From a virus, in IMG/VR virus record IMGVR_UViG_3300031857_000421, positions 1 to 42,580 of that record: a DNA stretch of 42,580 bases; one strand, 5' to 3'. Below, piece by piece: positions 31,539-37,887 of this stretch. Numbering within the stretch: position 1 is the first letter of the stretch; each line of letters begins with the position of its first letter. A model generated the notes under the pieces. That model did no database searches. It was not told where the DNA came from and saw only the letters and a program-made list of their open reading frames with translations. The position numbers and the translations under genes are program-made.

Positions 31539-32300
31539 TCATGCTGCGAGCCCTAGCTCGCGGGGTGGTAGCGCCTTGCCTTCGAGCCAGTGGCCGAGCG
31601 CCTTTGCTTGTCTGCCATTTTCGGTGCCTTGCATCCATCCGGTGCCGTCCACCGATTCGACTCTCCATCGTTCGCAGATGTGGAGCCTTTCGACTTCATT
31701 CACTCGCCCCACATGCACGCGGGCACCTGTCCGCGCCCACATTGGCAGCGAGCGCCATTTCCATTCCGTGGTGCCTCCTATGAAGATCACTTCGGCATTC
31801 GCGGGGATGTCTGCGGGCGTCATCCCATCTTGCACGGCGATTGCCAGCGGCCACCCGTAGCGAGCTGCGACGGGTGCATATTGCTCCCACTTTGCCAGCG
31901 TGGCCTCGCGGTCTGCCACGACATCGGGCACGAGCACCCATTTAGGTGTCAGTCCCTGGGCTCTCACGTTGCCGAGCATTGCCAGCCATGCTGCTTCGTC
32001 CCACGGTCTGCCTGTTGTCCAGCTCGCGAAGGCGTCATTGTCGAGTGCGAACGGCATCCATGGCCGGAGCTTCGTCTTCTTCATCGCGGACGGCCCGACG
32101 AGCCAGCCGATGCGGCCATCGTAGCGGCCTGCCCAATAGTGGACGATGGCGCTGGAGTTATTGGACGGCATGACCATCAGTTTCCGCTTCTCATCGCGTG
32201 CCATGATCTGCGCCCAATGCAACCCGCCACAACCAGACGCTGCATGGAATGCCGCAGGGGCATCATGCGCAAGGTCGAAGGCTGGAGGTGCGGCATCCAT
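31539..32300 (-). CDS. TGT/DpdA-like protein, candidate DNA base-exchange enzyme
   Basis: 253 residues. From ~41 on, the pattern fits the compact phage branch of the tRNA-guanine transglycosylase (TGT)-like DpdA proteins, which swap guanine in DNA for a 7-deazaguanine. It has FALDNDAF (Asp87), a WVLVPDVVAD strand (Asp126), IAVQDGM, an IFIGGTTEWK glycine strand (174-181) and HVGRVN. Acidic residues at these places match TGT base-binding and catalytic positions, but I assign this by pattern only. No preQ0 synthesis genes are in the window, so the base would come from the host. The first ~30 residues are the leader shared with the methyltransferase at 762. It starts 3 bases after the upstream gene. 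Confidence 0.6.
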   Translation of the reverse strand: MDAAPPAFDLAHDAPAAFHAASGCGGLHWAQIMARDEKRKLMVMPSNNSSAIVHYWAGRYDGRIGWLVGPSAMKKTKLRPWMPFALDNDAFASWTTGRPWDEAAWLAMLGNVRAQGLTPKWVLVPDVVADREATLAKWEQYAPVAARYGWPLAIAVQDGMTPADIPANAEVIFIGGTTEWKWRSLPMWARTGARVHVGRVNEVERLHICERWRVESVDGTGWMQGTENGRQAKALGHWLEGKALPPRELGLAA

Positions 32301-32303
32301 GAG

Positions 32304-32969
32304 CTATGCGTTCGCCATACACGCCAAGCGCAGCAGCGCGTCCCGAAAGCGAATCGGGGTAGCGTTGGCCTCGCGGGGTGACAGCGTTGGTTTGTTGCGG
32401 TCTTTGCCGCGTTGGTCTTGAAATCCGATTTGGTGAGTGCCGACAGGTTTCGACCAGTCCATTTCCTCCGGCTGTCCTTCGCCGCGCCAGTAGAGCCATG
32501 TCCGCTTTGTCGCTCGATGGCCGTATGCCGATTGCCAGACTTCGCACACCCAACCAATCCCGCTTCGCGTCCACTTGCCGCGTTCCGGCGCGTTGAGATT
32601 GTAGGCGAGCCATGCTCGCGTATTTGCCGGATGTTCCAGCACTCCACCCCAGCAGTTCACTGCAGCGAGTGCCGCCGCGAAGCATCCGCCGTCGTTCATC
32701 GGGCGGTTATGCTCGCCGCCCCATCGAGCGTAGTTTGCCACTCCGAGGTTGCCGTATCGCTGGCACGGCGGGTGAGCCACGACCGGCAGCGGGCCGTTGT
32801 ATAGTCTGGCATCGCGGCTTTCCGGCCATGCGTCCACCCATGCCAGGTCGGAGTAGCATCCGTCAGGTTGCACGAACAGCGCAGCCACAAATGGCGAACA
32901 ATGCGCTGCACCCAATGCCTGCCGCGCATCGCTTTCCGGCAATTCGATAGTCTGTTGAGCGGCAGTCAT
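32304..32969 (-). CDS. phage protein with PPCQ motif (remote cytosine-methylase-like?)
   Basis: 221 residues. Residues 65-73 read AHPPCQRYG. They are followed by GGEHNRPMNDGGCF, then WGGVLEHPANT. Similar proteins (HPPC, DGGCF, GGVLEHPA) are common and usually uncharacterised in phages. PPCQ is also motif IV of C5-cytosine methylases, and the later VLEHP could stand for their ENV motif, but no AdoMet glycine motif is clear. It is translated with the TGT-like gene (3-base gap) and overlaps the upstream gene by ATGA, so a role in DNA modification is plausible. It ends in TAG next to the GAACG found at other junctions. Confidence 0.6.
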   Translation of the reverse strand: MTAAQQTIELPESDARQALGAAHCSPFVAALFVQPDGCYSDLAWVDAWPESRDARLYNGPLPVVAHPPCQRYGNLGVANYARWGGEHNRPMNDGGCFAAALAAVNCWGGVLEHPANTRAWLAYNLNAPERGKWTRSGIGWVCEVWQSAYGHRATKRTWLYWRGEGQPEEMDWSKPVGTHQIGFQDQRGKDRNKPTLSPREANATPIRFRDALLRLACMANA

Positions 32970-33160
32970 GGGTGAGCTTGTGCGTTAGAGCCGCCAAAAT
33001 GCGCGTCTAGGACTGCGCCGGGTTTGTCTCCCAGAGCGGCCCGCGTTTCTGGGAGGATATGCACTGTGAGTTTGATCTTGCCCAGCGCCGGACGCCCAGC
33101 GCCGGGAGCCCGTTTGCGGGGCTCTCCGGCCTTGGTGAGTTGTGGCTTTTTGCGGCTCAT
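32966..33160 (-). CDS. small basic protein, 64 aa, possible ribbon-helix-helix
   Basis: The start at 33160 overlaps the upstream stop (ATGA) and the end overlaps the next gene (ATGA). The N-terminus is very basic (SRKKPQLTKAGEPRKR), then GAGRPALGKIKLTVHILPETRAAL, which fits the strand and first helix of a small Arc/MetJ-like binder; many phage proteins begin GRPxxGK in this way. It may bind DNA to regulate the operon. The family is tentative. Confidence 0.55.
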   Translation of the reverse strand: MSRKKPQLTKAGEPRKRAPGAGRPALGKIKLTVHILPETRAALGDKPGAVLDAHFGGSNAQAHP

Positions 33161-33423
33161 GCCCAGTTGACCTCCTCGCAATTGTTCAGGCGCTTGAGTT
33201 CGGCTTCCAAGTAGTCGGCACCGTCGGCGGAAAGGCATTTTTCATCGGTGCCTTGATCGCCGTCCACGAAGTGATATTCGGGGTTGAGCTGAACGCGGTC
33301 GCTGCCTTCTGAGTGGCTGACTTCTGCCATTGCTGCGCCGGAGATGAAGATTTTGGAGATGCGGAGTTTGTTCATATTTTTGTGAGTTGAGTTTGTGTCT
33401 TGCTCGTCTTGAGCATGAGTCAT
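33157..33423 (-). CDS. hypothetical protein, 88 aa
   Basis: The start at 33423 is chosen because GAGAGG precedes it at a good distance; 33375 (MNKLRIS) is an alternative. The product is acidic with KIFISGAAMAEVSHSE, YHFVDGDQGTDEKC and a C-terminal helix (ADYLEAELKRLNNCEE). No family. It is the first clearly intact gene of the minus-strand operon downstream of the regulator. Confidence 0.5.
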   Translation of the reverse strand: MTHAQDEQDTNSTHKNMNKLRISKIFISGAAMAEVSHSEGSDRVQLNPEYHFVDGDQGTDEKCLSADGADYLEAELKRLNNCEEVNWA

Positions 33424-33524
33424 TATCGCCTCTCTATTTCCTACGTCAACAATTATTTCACACGTCACGAATTATTTTTCGGGGTCGCTGGTTGCGGCTC
33501 TAACCAAGTGCTGGTGGCAACGGC

Positions 33525-33902
33525 TCATTCACCCCTGTCCTCCATTCCACGCCCTCCGTTCGCCGTCGCCACAGCTCCAACGTTCGGCTTCTTCCACACG
33601 CCGGGCTTCACCCATTGCTTGCCTTGGGCCGCATACTCGGCAGCGCCAGCAGCATCGCAGAGAGCCATCTGTATTGCGTCGAGTAGAAGTTTGCCATTTT
33701 GCGGAGGCTCACAGCGAAAATCGCCAAAGCCGAACCATCCGCTGCACCCTCAACGGCTGCCGCCGTTGCCCGTTTCATTGTTTTCTTCTTTGCCATAGTC
33801 GTCAGTGTTTGCGGTGCCTATTCCCCGGCAGCCGTCGCCTGACGCTGATCGTTCGGCCCCTTGCACGATCTGGCGGATCGGGTGCAGCGGGTGGGTGGTC
33901 AT
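33525..33902 (-). pseudogene. possible stop-interrupted small gene
   Basis: An ATG at 33902 overlaps the regulator stop (ATGA), as expected for the next gene of the operon. The frame runs 50 codons (MTTHPLHPIRQIVQGAE...), meets one TGA (33750-33752), then stays open to 33525, and the second half looks protein-like (GWFGFGDFRCEPPQNGKLLL, then QWVKPGVWKKPN). It could be a nonsense-interrupted gene or a real short gene plus remnant. An alternative minus frame (33796-33608) overlaps it. Confidence 0.35.
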
Positions 33903-34276
33903 GGGCTGGCGTCGGTTTTGTGGGTCGCCGGGGTTTCGTTGAGGCTGATGGTGCTGGCGTCGGGCTGATTTTGTCGCACCGCGTGCGCCTCGATGTAATC
34001 CCGTATCGCCGTGGCAATAAGCTGCTGCGCAGGCACATTTTCAGCACGAGACAAATCAAGGAGCTGTTGCAATTCGTCGATTGCTAGCGTGATTTTTGTG
34101 CGACCCAGCAACTTTTCCGTGGCCCATTGGGGAATTTGTTCCGGGCTTCGCTCCCAGCGAGATATTGACGTGTGGTGAACATCGCCAAGCAATGCGGCAA
34201 CCTCAGTCAACGTGAGGTCGTGGGCTTTGCGCCAGGCGATGAGTTGTGGGCCGTTCATGCATTGAAAATGCCGCAT
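33899..34276 (-). CDS. Cro/C1-type regulator with C-terminal RHH-like helix segment
   Basis: 119-125 residues; starts at 34276 or 34258 are both possible. The N-terminal part is an XRE helix-turn-helix (QLIAWRKAHDLTLTEVAALLG, then HTSISRWER). The C-terminal part (TLAIDELQQLLDLSRAENVP, then LIATAIRDYIEA) closely resembles the product of the divergent gene at 34353 (LSMSEAENRPVEDLVVFAIRDLLES). It is probably the lysogeny repressor or Cro. It faces away from 34353 across a shared control region with an inverted repeat. Confidence 0.7.
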   Translation of the reverse strand: MRHFQCMNGPQLIAWRKAHDLTLTEVAALLGDVHHTSISRWERSPEQIPQWATEKLLGRTKITLAIDELQQLLDLSRAENVPAQQLIATAIRDYIEAHAVRQNQPDASTISLNETPATHKTDASP

Positions 34277-34352
34277 TTTTGCGCGTTATGCAAATTTTAG
34301 TTGCTTGTTTCTGCCTTTAGCTCAAAATAGCCATGATTTTGAGCGTATAACT
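34277..34352. promoter_or_regulatory. divergent control region with operator
   Basis: A 76-base AT-rich gap lies between divergent regulator genes. It contains the perfect inverted repeat GCTCAAAAT (34320-34328) and ATTTTGAGC (34336-34344) with 7 bases between, 8 bases before the rightward start, so a bound repressor would block that gene directly. Promoter boxes are not clear. Confidence 0.65.
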
Positions 34353-34544
34353 ATGCAAGCCTTGATTCCCTTATCCTTGACCGAGTGTTTGGCGCCACGT
34401 GAAGTAGGTGCTTTGTTGTCGATGTCAGAGGCAGAAAACCGTCCTGTTGAGGATTTGGTTGTTTTTGCTATCCGCGACCTGCTCGAATCTCGTAAGAAGT
34501 TGCAAGTGGAGGGCCGTGGTGGTGACGCTGCGAACCCGCAGTGA
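34353..34544 (+). CDS. small RHH-like regulator partner, 63 aa
   Basis: Starts at 34353, just after the operator. The segment LSMSEAENRPVEDLVVFAIR parallels the C-terminus of the divergent repressor, suggesting a common dimerisation or ribbon-helix-helix unit and possible mixed dimers. It ends by overlapping the GTG of the next gene. It is the first gene of the rightward early operon. Confidence 0.6.
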   Translation: MQALIPLSLTECLAPREVGALLSMSEAENRPVEDLVVFAIRDLLESRKKLQVEGRGGDAANPQ

Positions 34545-34675
34545 TCGCGCTCGCTTTGTTTTTTGCCCTGGCTGTCTGCGGGCTGGCTGCGTGGAATGTG
34601 ATCCTGCCGCCGCGAGATTATCGCGCCGATGATTTCGAGCTGTCGAATTTGCGCACGAAGGAGGACCGGCCATGA
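34541..34675 (+). CDS. 44-residue membrane peptide
   Basis: The GTG start overlaps the previous stop (GTGA) and the end overlaps the next ATG (ATGA). It has one hydrophobic helix (IALALFFALAVCGLAAWNVIL) then a charged tail (PRDYRADDFELSNLRTKEDR). It is an early membrane protein of unknown role, for example superinfection exclusion. Confidence 0.55.
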   Translation: MIALALFFALAVCGLAAWNVILPPRDYRADDFELSNLRTKEDRP

Positions 34676-34869
34676 GCATGTCTGCCGAAGGTTTGAGGAT
34701 TTCCCGCCTGCTGTCCAGGAGCGCAGGCGAGGCCGTGAGGGTTCCCCGTGCCGCGTTGGTTGAGGGCGGCACGGGGAACAATGCGTGCGGCTGCGTGCAG
34801 GTGCGGCGTGTGTCCCGTGATCGCAAGGGCCGCCGTATCGTTGAGCGCTGGACCGAGGCGGCGCGATGA
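34672..34869 (+). CDS. hypothetical protein, 65 aa
   Basis: ATGA-coupled on both sides. Basic product with an Arg/Ser-rich first half and a CGCVQVRRVSRDRKGRR segment. No recognised family; an early phage small protein by context. Confidence 0.45.
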   Translation: MSMSAEGLRISRLLSRSAGEAVRVPRAALVEGGTGNNACGCVQVRRVSRDRKGRRIVERWTEAAR

Positions 34870-34892
34870 CGTGGCCGGGCCTGCTGCTGTGT

Positions 34893-34914
34893 GCGGCGGC
34901 CCTTTTCTTTTTTG
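34893..34914 (-). repeat. A6-8/G-rich early-region repeat, member 1
   Basis: On the minus strand: AAAAAAGAAAAGGGCCGCC. Other members are at 35145-35176 (-), 35702-35731 (+), 35822-35843 (+) and 37432-37456 (+). Members 2 and 3 share an exact 18-base core in inverted orientation (35145-35162; 35714-35731). Confidence 0.55.
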
Positions 34915-34922
34915 ACGAACCG

Positions 34923-35198
34923 ATGAGTGATGAACTGACAGCTCTACGCAGACGCGGCCGCCCGGCTGGGCCTGAGCCGCTATGCACGGTGGCAGAGGTC
35001 GCTGAGGCGTTCCGCGTGCCGCTCCAGACTGTCTATGGCTGGACGCGCCAGCGGTGCGCCGATGGCAAGCCTGTGCTTCCCGTGCGCAAGCTGGGCCGAC
35101 TGGTGCGCGTGCGTGTGCGGGATCTGGATTTGCTCGATGAGCGCCTGGCGTGTCGGCCCGCCGTTTCTTTTTTTGTGAAGGAGGGGCAAGATGACTGA
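34923..35198 (+). CDS. MerR/excisionase-type HTH protein
   Basis: 91 residues from 34923; an ATG at 34866 overlaps the upstream stop but would add a hydrophobic stretch encoded by a poly-T repeat. Residues ~18-60 have the HTH_17 layout (LCTVAEVAEAFRVPLQTVYG, then KLGRLVRVRVRDLD), as in excisionases and phage regulators. The C-terminal codons lie on an A7/G-rich repeat (35145-35176). An AAGGAGG precedes the next start. Confidence 0.65.
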   Translation: MSDELTALRRRGRPAGPEPLCTVAEVAEAFRVPLQTVYGWTRQRCADGKPVLPVRKLGRLVRVRVRDLDLLDERLACRPAVSFFVKEGQDD

Positions 35199-35404
35199 CT
35201 CTCCAATGCTGGCCGGTGGTGTCCTGCGTGCTTCCTGTGGAGCAGTTTGCGGGCGCATTACTCATGCTGCCGCAGCCAGCCAGGGAATGGATTCAGCGGC
35301 GGCGGGAGAATTTGCATTGTCGGCGGCTGGCCTGGGCGCGGCTGGGATCGGTGAGGCGCATGAGGGTGGAAATGGGGCGGAATCCGGCGAGACTAGATTT
35401 GTAA
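35191..35404 (+). pseudogene. frame-shifted small early gene
   Basis: A strong AAGGAGG site precedes ATG 35191, but the in-frame reading soon becomes Ala/Gly-rich and improbable. The other frame from about 35216 reads as a credible basic protein (VLPVEQFAGALLML, EWIQRRRENLHCRR) and stops at 35402-35404. A one-base indel near 35213 or a recoding event would join them. A sequencing error is possible. Confidence 0.4.
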
Positions 35405-35613
35405 TCTGTTGTTTACTCATCGTATCACTGGGGGAAATTGCTGGACACGGCTCTGCTAGACGGTTGGCTAGCTGTTCAGCGGTGGCAGGTGGTGCCGATC
35501 TGCTCGGTGGCCTGGCTGAATTTCAGGAGGGGGGGAGGGGGTCGCGGGCGCGGCGCGAGCGCGTGCTCTCAATACATCGGCAGCCAAAGAAAATTTTCAC
35601 ATTGCCCCAGCCT
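35405..35613 (+). other. 209-base stretch without a convincing gene
   Basis: Contains a reverse copy of the arm-site 9-mer (TGCTAGACG, 35454-35462), a nearby TGGCTAGC and a G-rich run at ~35526-35540. Weak open frames cross it, but none has a start site or protein-like composition. Confidence 0.5.
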
Positions 35614-35847
35614 ATGCACGCCATGCGATGCCCGCAGTGCCTTTTGAGTCACTGCATTGACTGCCTTGAAGTGGGATGCCCCTACCCTGCCGGGATGGTC
35701 GCAAAAAAAGAGGGGCGGGCCGACACGCCAGCGGCGGCGGCGGCTGTGTCCGCATCGCGGTGTCCGCAGTGTCTCATCGCGTCTCCCATCGACTGCCAAG
35801 AGCGCCCGTGTGGATGGCCGGAAAAAAAGAAGGGGGGCGCGGCATGA
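35614..35847 (+). CDS. duplicated Cys-rich mini-protein (two zinc-knuckle-like units)
   Basis: 77 residues made of two copies of one unit. RCPQCLLSHCIDCLEVGC (5-22) is followed by a KK-rich hinge; RCPQCLIASPIDCQERPC (49-66) is followed by PEKKKGGAA. Each unit can bind one zinc through four or more Cys. Both units are followed by the A7-G repeat that codes for Lys-Lys-Gly, so gene and repeat were probably duplicated together. A start at 35623 is also possible. The stop overlaps the next ATG (ATGA). Confidence 0.6.
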   Translation: MHAMRCPQCLLSHCIDCLEVGCPYPAGMVAKKEGRADTPAAAAAVSASRCPQCLIASPIDCQERPCGWPEKKKGGAA

Positions 35848-36146
35848 GCGCGGCGAATCTCGAGCTTTGGCAGACGGCACCTGCGACGGCGGCGGTGCGT
35901 GAGCGGCCGGTGCAAGAGCTGCTGCATTGCCAGCGCGAGATGGACGCGCTGAGCGAGCAGATCCGAGTGATTGATGACTTGCTGCGTGATCCTGAAGTTT
36001 GCGAACTCGACCGCCTGGCGCTGGCGATGGAAAAGGCGGTGGCGAAATGCCGGCTGCTGGCCTGCGCGAACATCATCACCGCCTGCGAGGAAACCATGCG
36101 CAGGCAGGCCGCACGGATGCAGGCGCGGCACGGCTTCCTCCTTTGA
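35844..36146 (+). CDS. hypothetical helical protein, 100 aa
   Basis: ATGA-coupled to the Cys-rich gene. Almost wholly helical with a long charged coiled-coil-like part (VQELLHCQREMDALSEQIRV, IDDLLRDPEVC) and a Cys-containing C-terminal helix (KCRLLACANIITACEETMRR). No family recognised. It may be an early regulator or a helper of replication. Confidence 0.55.
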   Translation: MSAANLELWQTAPATAAVRERPVQELLHCQREMDALSEQIRVIDDLLRDPEVCELDRLALAMEKAVAKCRLLACANIITACEETMRRQAARMQARHGFLL

Positions 36147-36162
36147 CACTTTCTCTCAACCT

Positions 36163-36435
36163 ATGAACGAACTCGAATCTAAACCCATGCCGCTCGCTTC
36201 CGCCGTCCAGGTGGTGAAGTGGCGGGCTAACTCCACGACGGGCGCTATGGAGCCGTGGCCGGTGGCAACCATCGAAATCGACATTGCGGGCAAAGTCACC
36301 TTCAAGGGCGACGCCAGCAAAGCCTACGAGACGCTGCTGCGGGCCACCCGCAAAGCCGCCTCACGGCTGGTGGATCAAAGCATCCGCGAAGCCATGCACG
36401 AAGCGCAACAACTCAAAGCTGACTCCGACCTGTGA
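36163..36435 (+). CDS. hypothetical protein, 90 aa
   Basis: The start at 36163 lies 16 bases after the previous stop. It has an N-terminal strand region (VQVVKWRANSTTGAMEPW, ATIEIDIAGKVTFKGD) and a C-terminal helix (AYETLLRATRKAASRLVDQ). The stop overlaps the GTG of the next gene. No recognised family. Confidence 0.5.
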   Translation: MNELESKPMPLASAVQVVKWRANSTTGAMEPWPVATIEIDIAGKVTFKGDASKAYETLLRATRKAASRLVDQSIREAMHEAQQLKADSDL

Positions 36436-36920
36436 AAACCTCCCCTTCTCGACCCCAAAAACCTGCCGCGAAAAAACATGGCGGCGGCCATGAGTATGTG
36501 CTGGCTGTCGAAAAGCTGCTGCCAGCCGAGCGTGTCATTGCCGGTCCTTATCTGGTTACGCACGAGATGCGGCACATTCGCAGCGAGGAACAAGGGCTGG
36601 CGGCCAAGGCGCTTTCGGTCCAGACAAAAAACGGTCACAAGGCGCGGATCGTGATGCACCAGGGCCGGGCGTTTGTGGTCCGCCCGCGTGAGGGCTGGGT
36701 GTCGGCGGGCAAGCACGGGCTGCCGCGCACGGCCAAGGCGGTGCCGATGGTGGGGCAGGTCTGGGTGAGCAAGGAGCACGGCACGGCCCGGATCACGAAC
36801 CTGACCCGCGACAGCATCGACTACCAGCTTGAGGCCGCCAAGGAGGGCCACCGCAACAAGGTTTCCCCGCTGAACTGGTTCACGAAACACTTCACCCCGG
36901 CCCAGAAATCCCATGCATAA
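36432..36920 (+). CDS. hypothetical basic protein, 162 aa
   Basis: The GTG start overlaps the previous stop. Basic N-terminus (KTSPSRPQKPAAKKHGGG) and a mixed alpha/beta core (PAERVIAGPYLVTHEMRHI, ARIVMHQGRAFVV, VGQVWVSKEHGTARI); the SH3/KOW-like strands near the end might bind nucleic acid. It overlaps the start of the replication gene by 8 bases. No family assigned. Confidence 0.5.
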   Translation: MKTSPSRPQKPAAKKHGGGHEYVLAVEKLLPAERVIAGPYLVTHEMRHIRSEEQGLAAKALSVQTKNGHKARIVMHQGRAFVVRPREGWVSAGKHGLPRTAKAVPMVGQVWVSKEHGTARITNLTRDSIDYQLEAAKEGHRNKVSPLNWFTKHFTPAQKSHA

Positions 36921-37887
36921 ATACTGGCGACACATCGGCGATTACGCGAAGGACACGCGCCACTTGTCCATTCTGGAGCATGGAGCCTACACGCTCATGC
37001 TGGACTGGTGCTATGCTTCGGAAAAGCCGCTGCCAGTGGATGAAAAGGTGCTGTTCCGGTTGTGCGGCGCGTTTGAAAAAGCGGAGCAAAAGGCCGTCAT
37101 GGCCGTGCGCGACGAGTTCTTTGTCCTTGAATCTCAAGGCTGGACGCAAAAGCGCGTGATGGAAGAGATCGGAGAATACCAGGACAAGAAGAGCAAGGCG
37201 AGCAAAGCGGCAGACATGCGCTGGCAATGCGAACGCAATGCGGATGCATTACAAACGCATAGCGTCCGCAATGCGAACGCAGATGCGAACGGTATGCCTC
37301 GCGTGCGCGTTCCAGCAACCAGCAACCAACAACCATCAACCAGTTTCTTGCTCGCACCTGACGGTGCCGAGCCGCCGCCGAGCGCCGAGGCTTCCGCCAT
37401 TGACCTCGCATCCGATCCCCAGAAAAAAAAGAAAGGGGGCGCGGCGGATGAAGGTTTGGCATGGGCGGCTGAAACGGGCTGGCGTGGCTTTACGGATACG
37501 CTGATGAGTGAACTGGCCGAGGCTTACCCGGCCTGTGATATCCGCAGGCAAATGCTGGCGATGGAGCAATGGCTGAAGGCGAACAAGGCGAAGGCTAAAA
37601 AGTCGAACTGGAGGAAGTTTGTCACCAACTGGCTTGCCAAGGAGCAGGATCGCGGCGGCGATTTGCGAGGCCGCACACCATCGCAGGCATTCATGGCCGC
37701 GTATGAGTCGAGAAATGACCCGCCGCCACGCATGATCGAATCGCCCCCGGAAGGCTACGAGGCGGCGATGGTGGAGCTGTGGGGCGAGGGGTGGCAGGAG
37801 ACGGTGCCCGCGTGGGCGCAGATGGTGGCGAGTGACAAGGCGCAGGTGCGCAAGTGGCTGGCGGAGCATGGAAAGGAGGCCGCATGA
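36913..37887 (+). CDS. YdaU/DUF1376-like replication protein (putative helicase loader)
   Basis: 324 residues. The N-terminal ~90 residues have the DUF1376/YdaU form (MHKYWRHIGDYAKDTRHLS, LEHGAYTLMLDWCYASEKPL, then a helix with a Gln/Lys-rich end), typical of the initiator placed directly upstream of phage dnaB. A Gln/Ala/Pro-rich linker follows, with PQKKKKGGAADE encoded by the A8/G repeat at 37432-37456. The C-terminal part is a helical domain with NWRKFVTNWL, like DnaT/helicase-loader segments. It is ATGA-coupled to the helicase and probably marks the origin and loads DnaB. Confidence 0.7.
   Translation: MHKYWRHIGDYAKDTRHLSILEHGAYTLMLDWCYASEKPLPVDEKVLFRLCGAFEKAEQKAVMAVRDEFFVLESQGWTQKRVMEEIGEYQDKKSKASKAADMRWQCERNADALQTHSVRNANADANGMPRVRVPATSNQQPSTSFLLAPDGAEPPPSAEASAIDLASDPQKKKKGGAADEGLAWAAETGWRGFTDTLMSELAEAYPACDIRRQMLAMEQWLKANKAKAKKSNWRKFVTNWLAKEQDRGGDLRGRTPSQAFMAAYESRNDPPPRMIESPPEGYEAAMVELWGEGWQETVPAWAQMVASDKAQVRKWLAEHGKEAA

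Noticed and set aside
33608-33796. Minus-strand frame starting MAKKKTMKR
   Set aside because: Poor ribosome-binding context and less protein-like second half than the competing interrupted frame 33902-33525; noted as an alternative only.
35438-35647. 69-codon frame from a weak start
   Set aside because: No ribosome-binding site, crosses a G-rich run and overlaps the better-supported Cys-rich gene.
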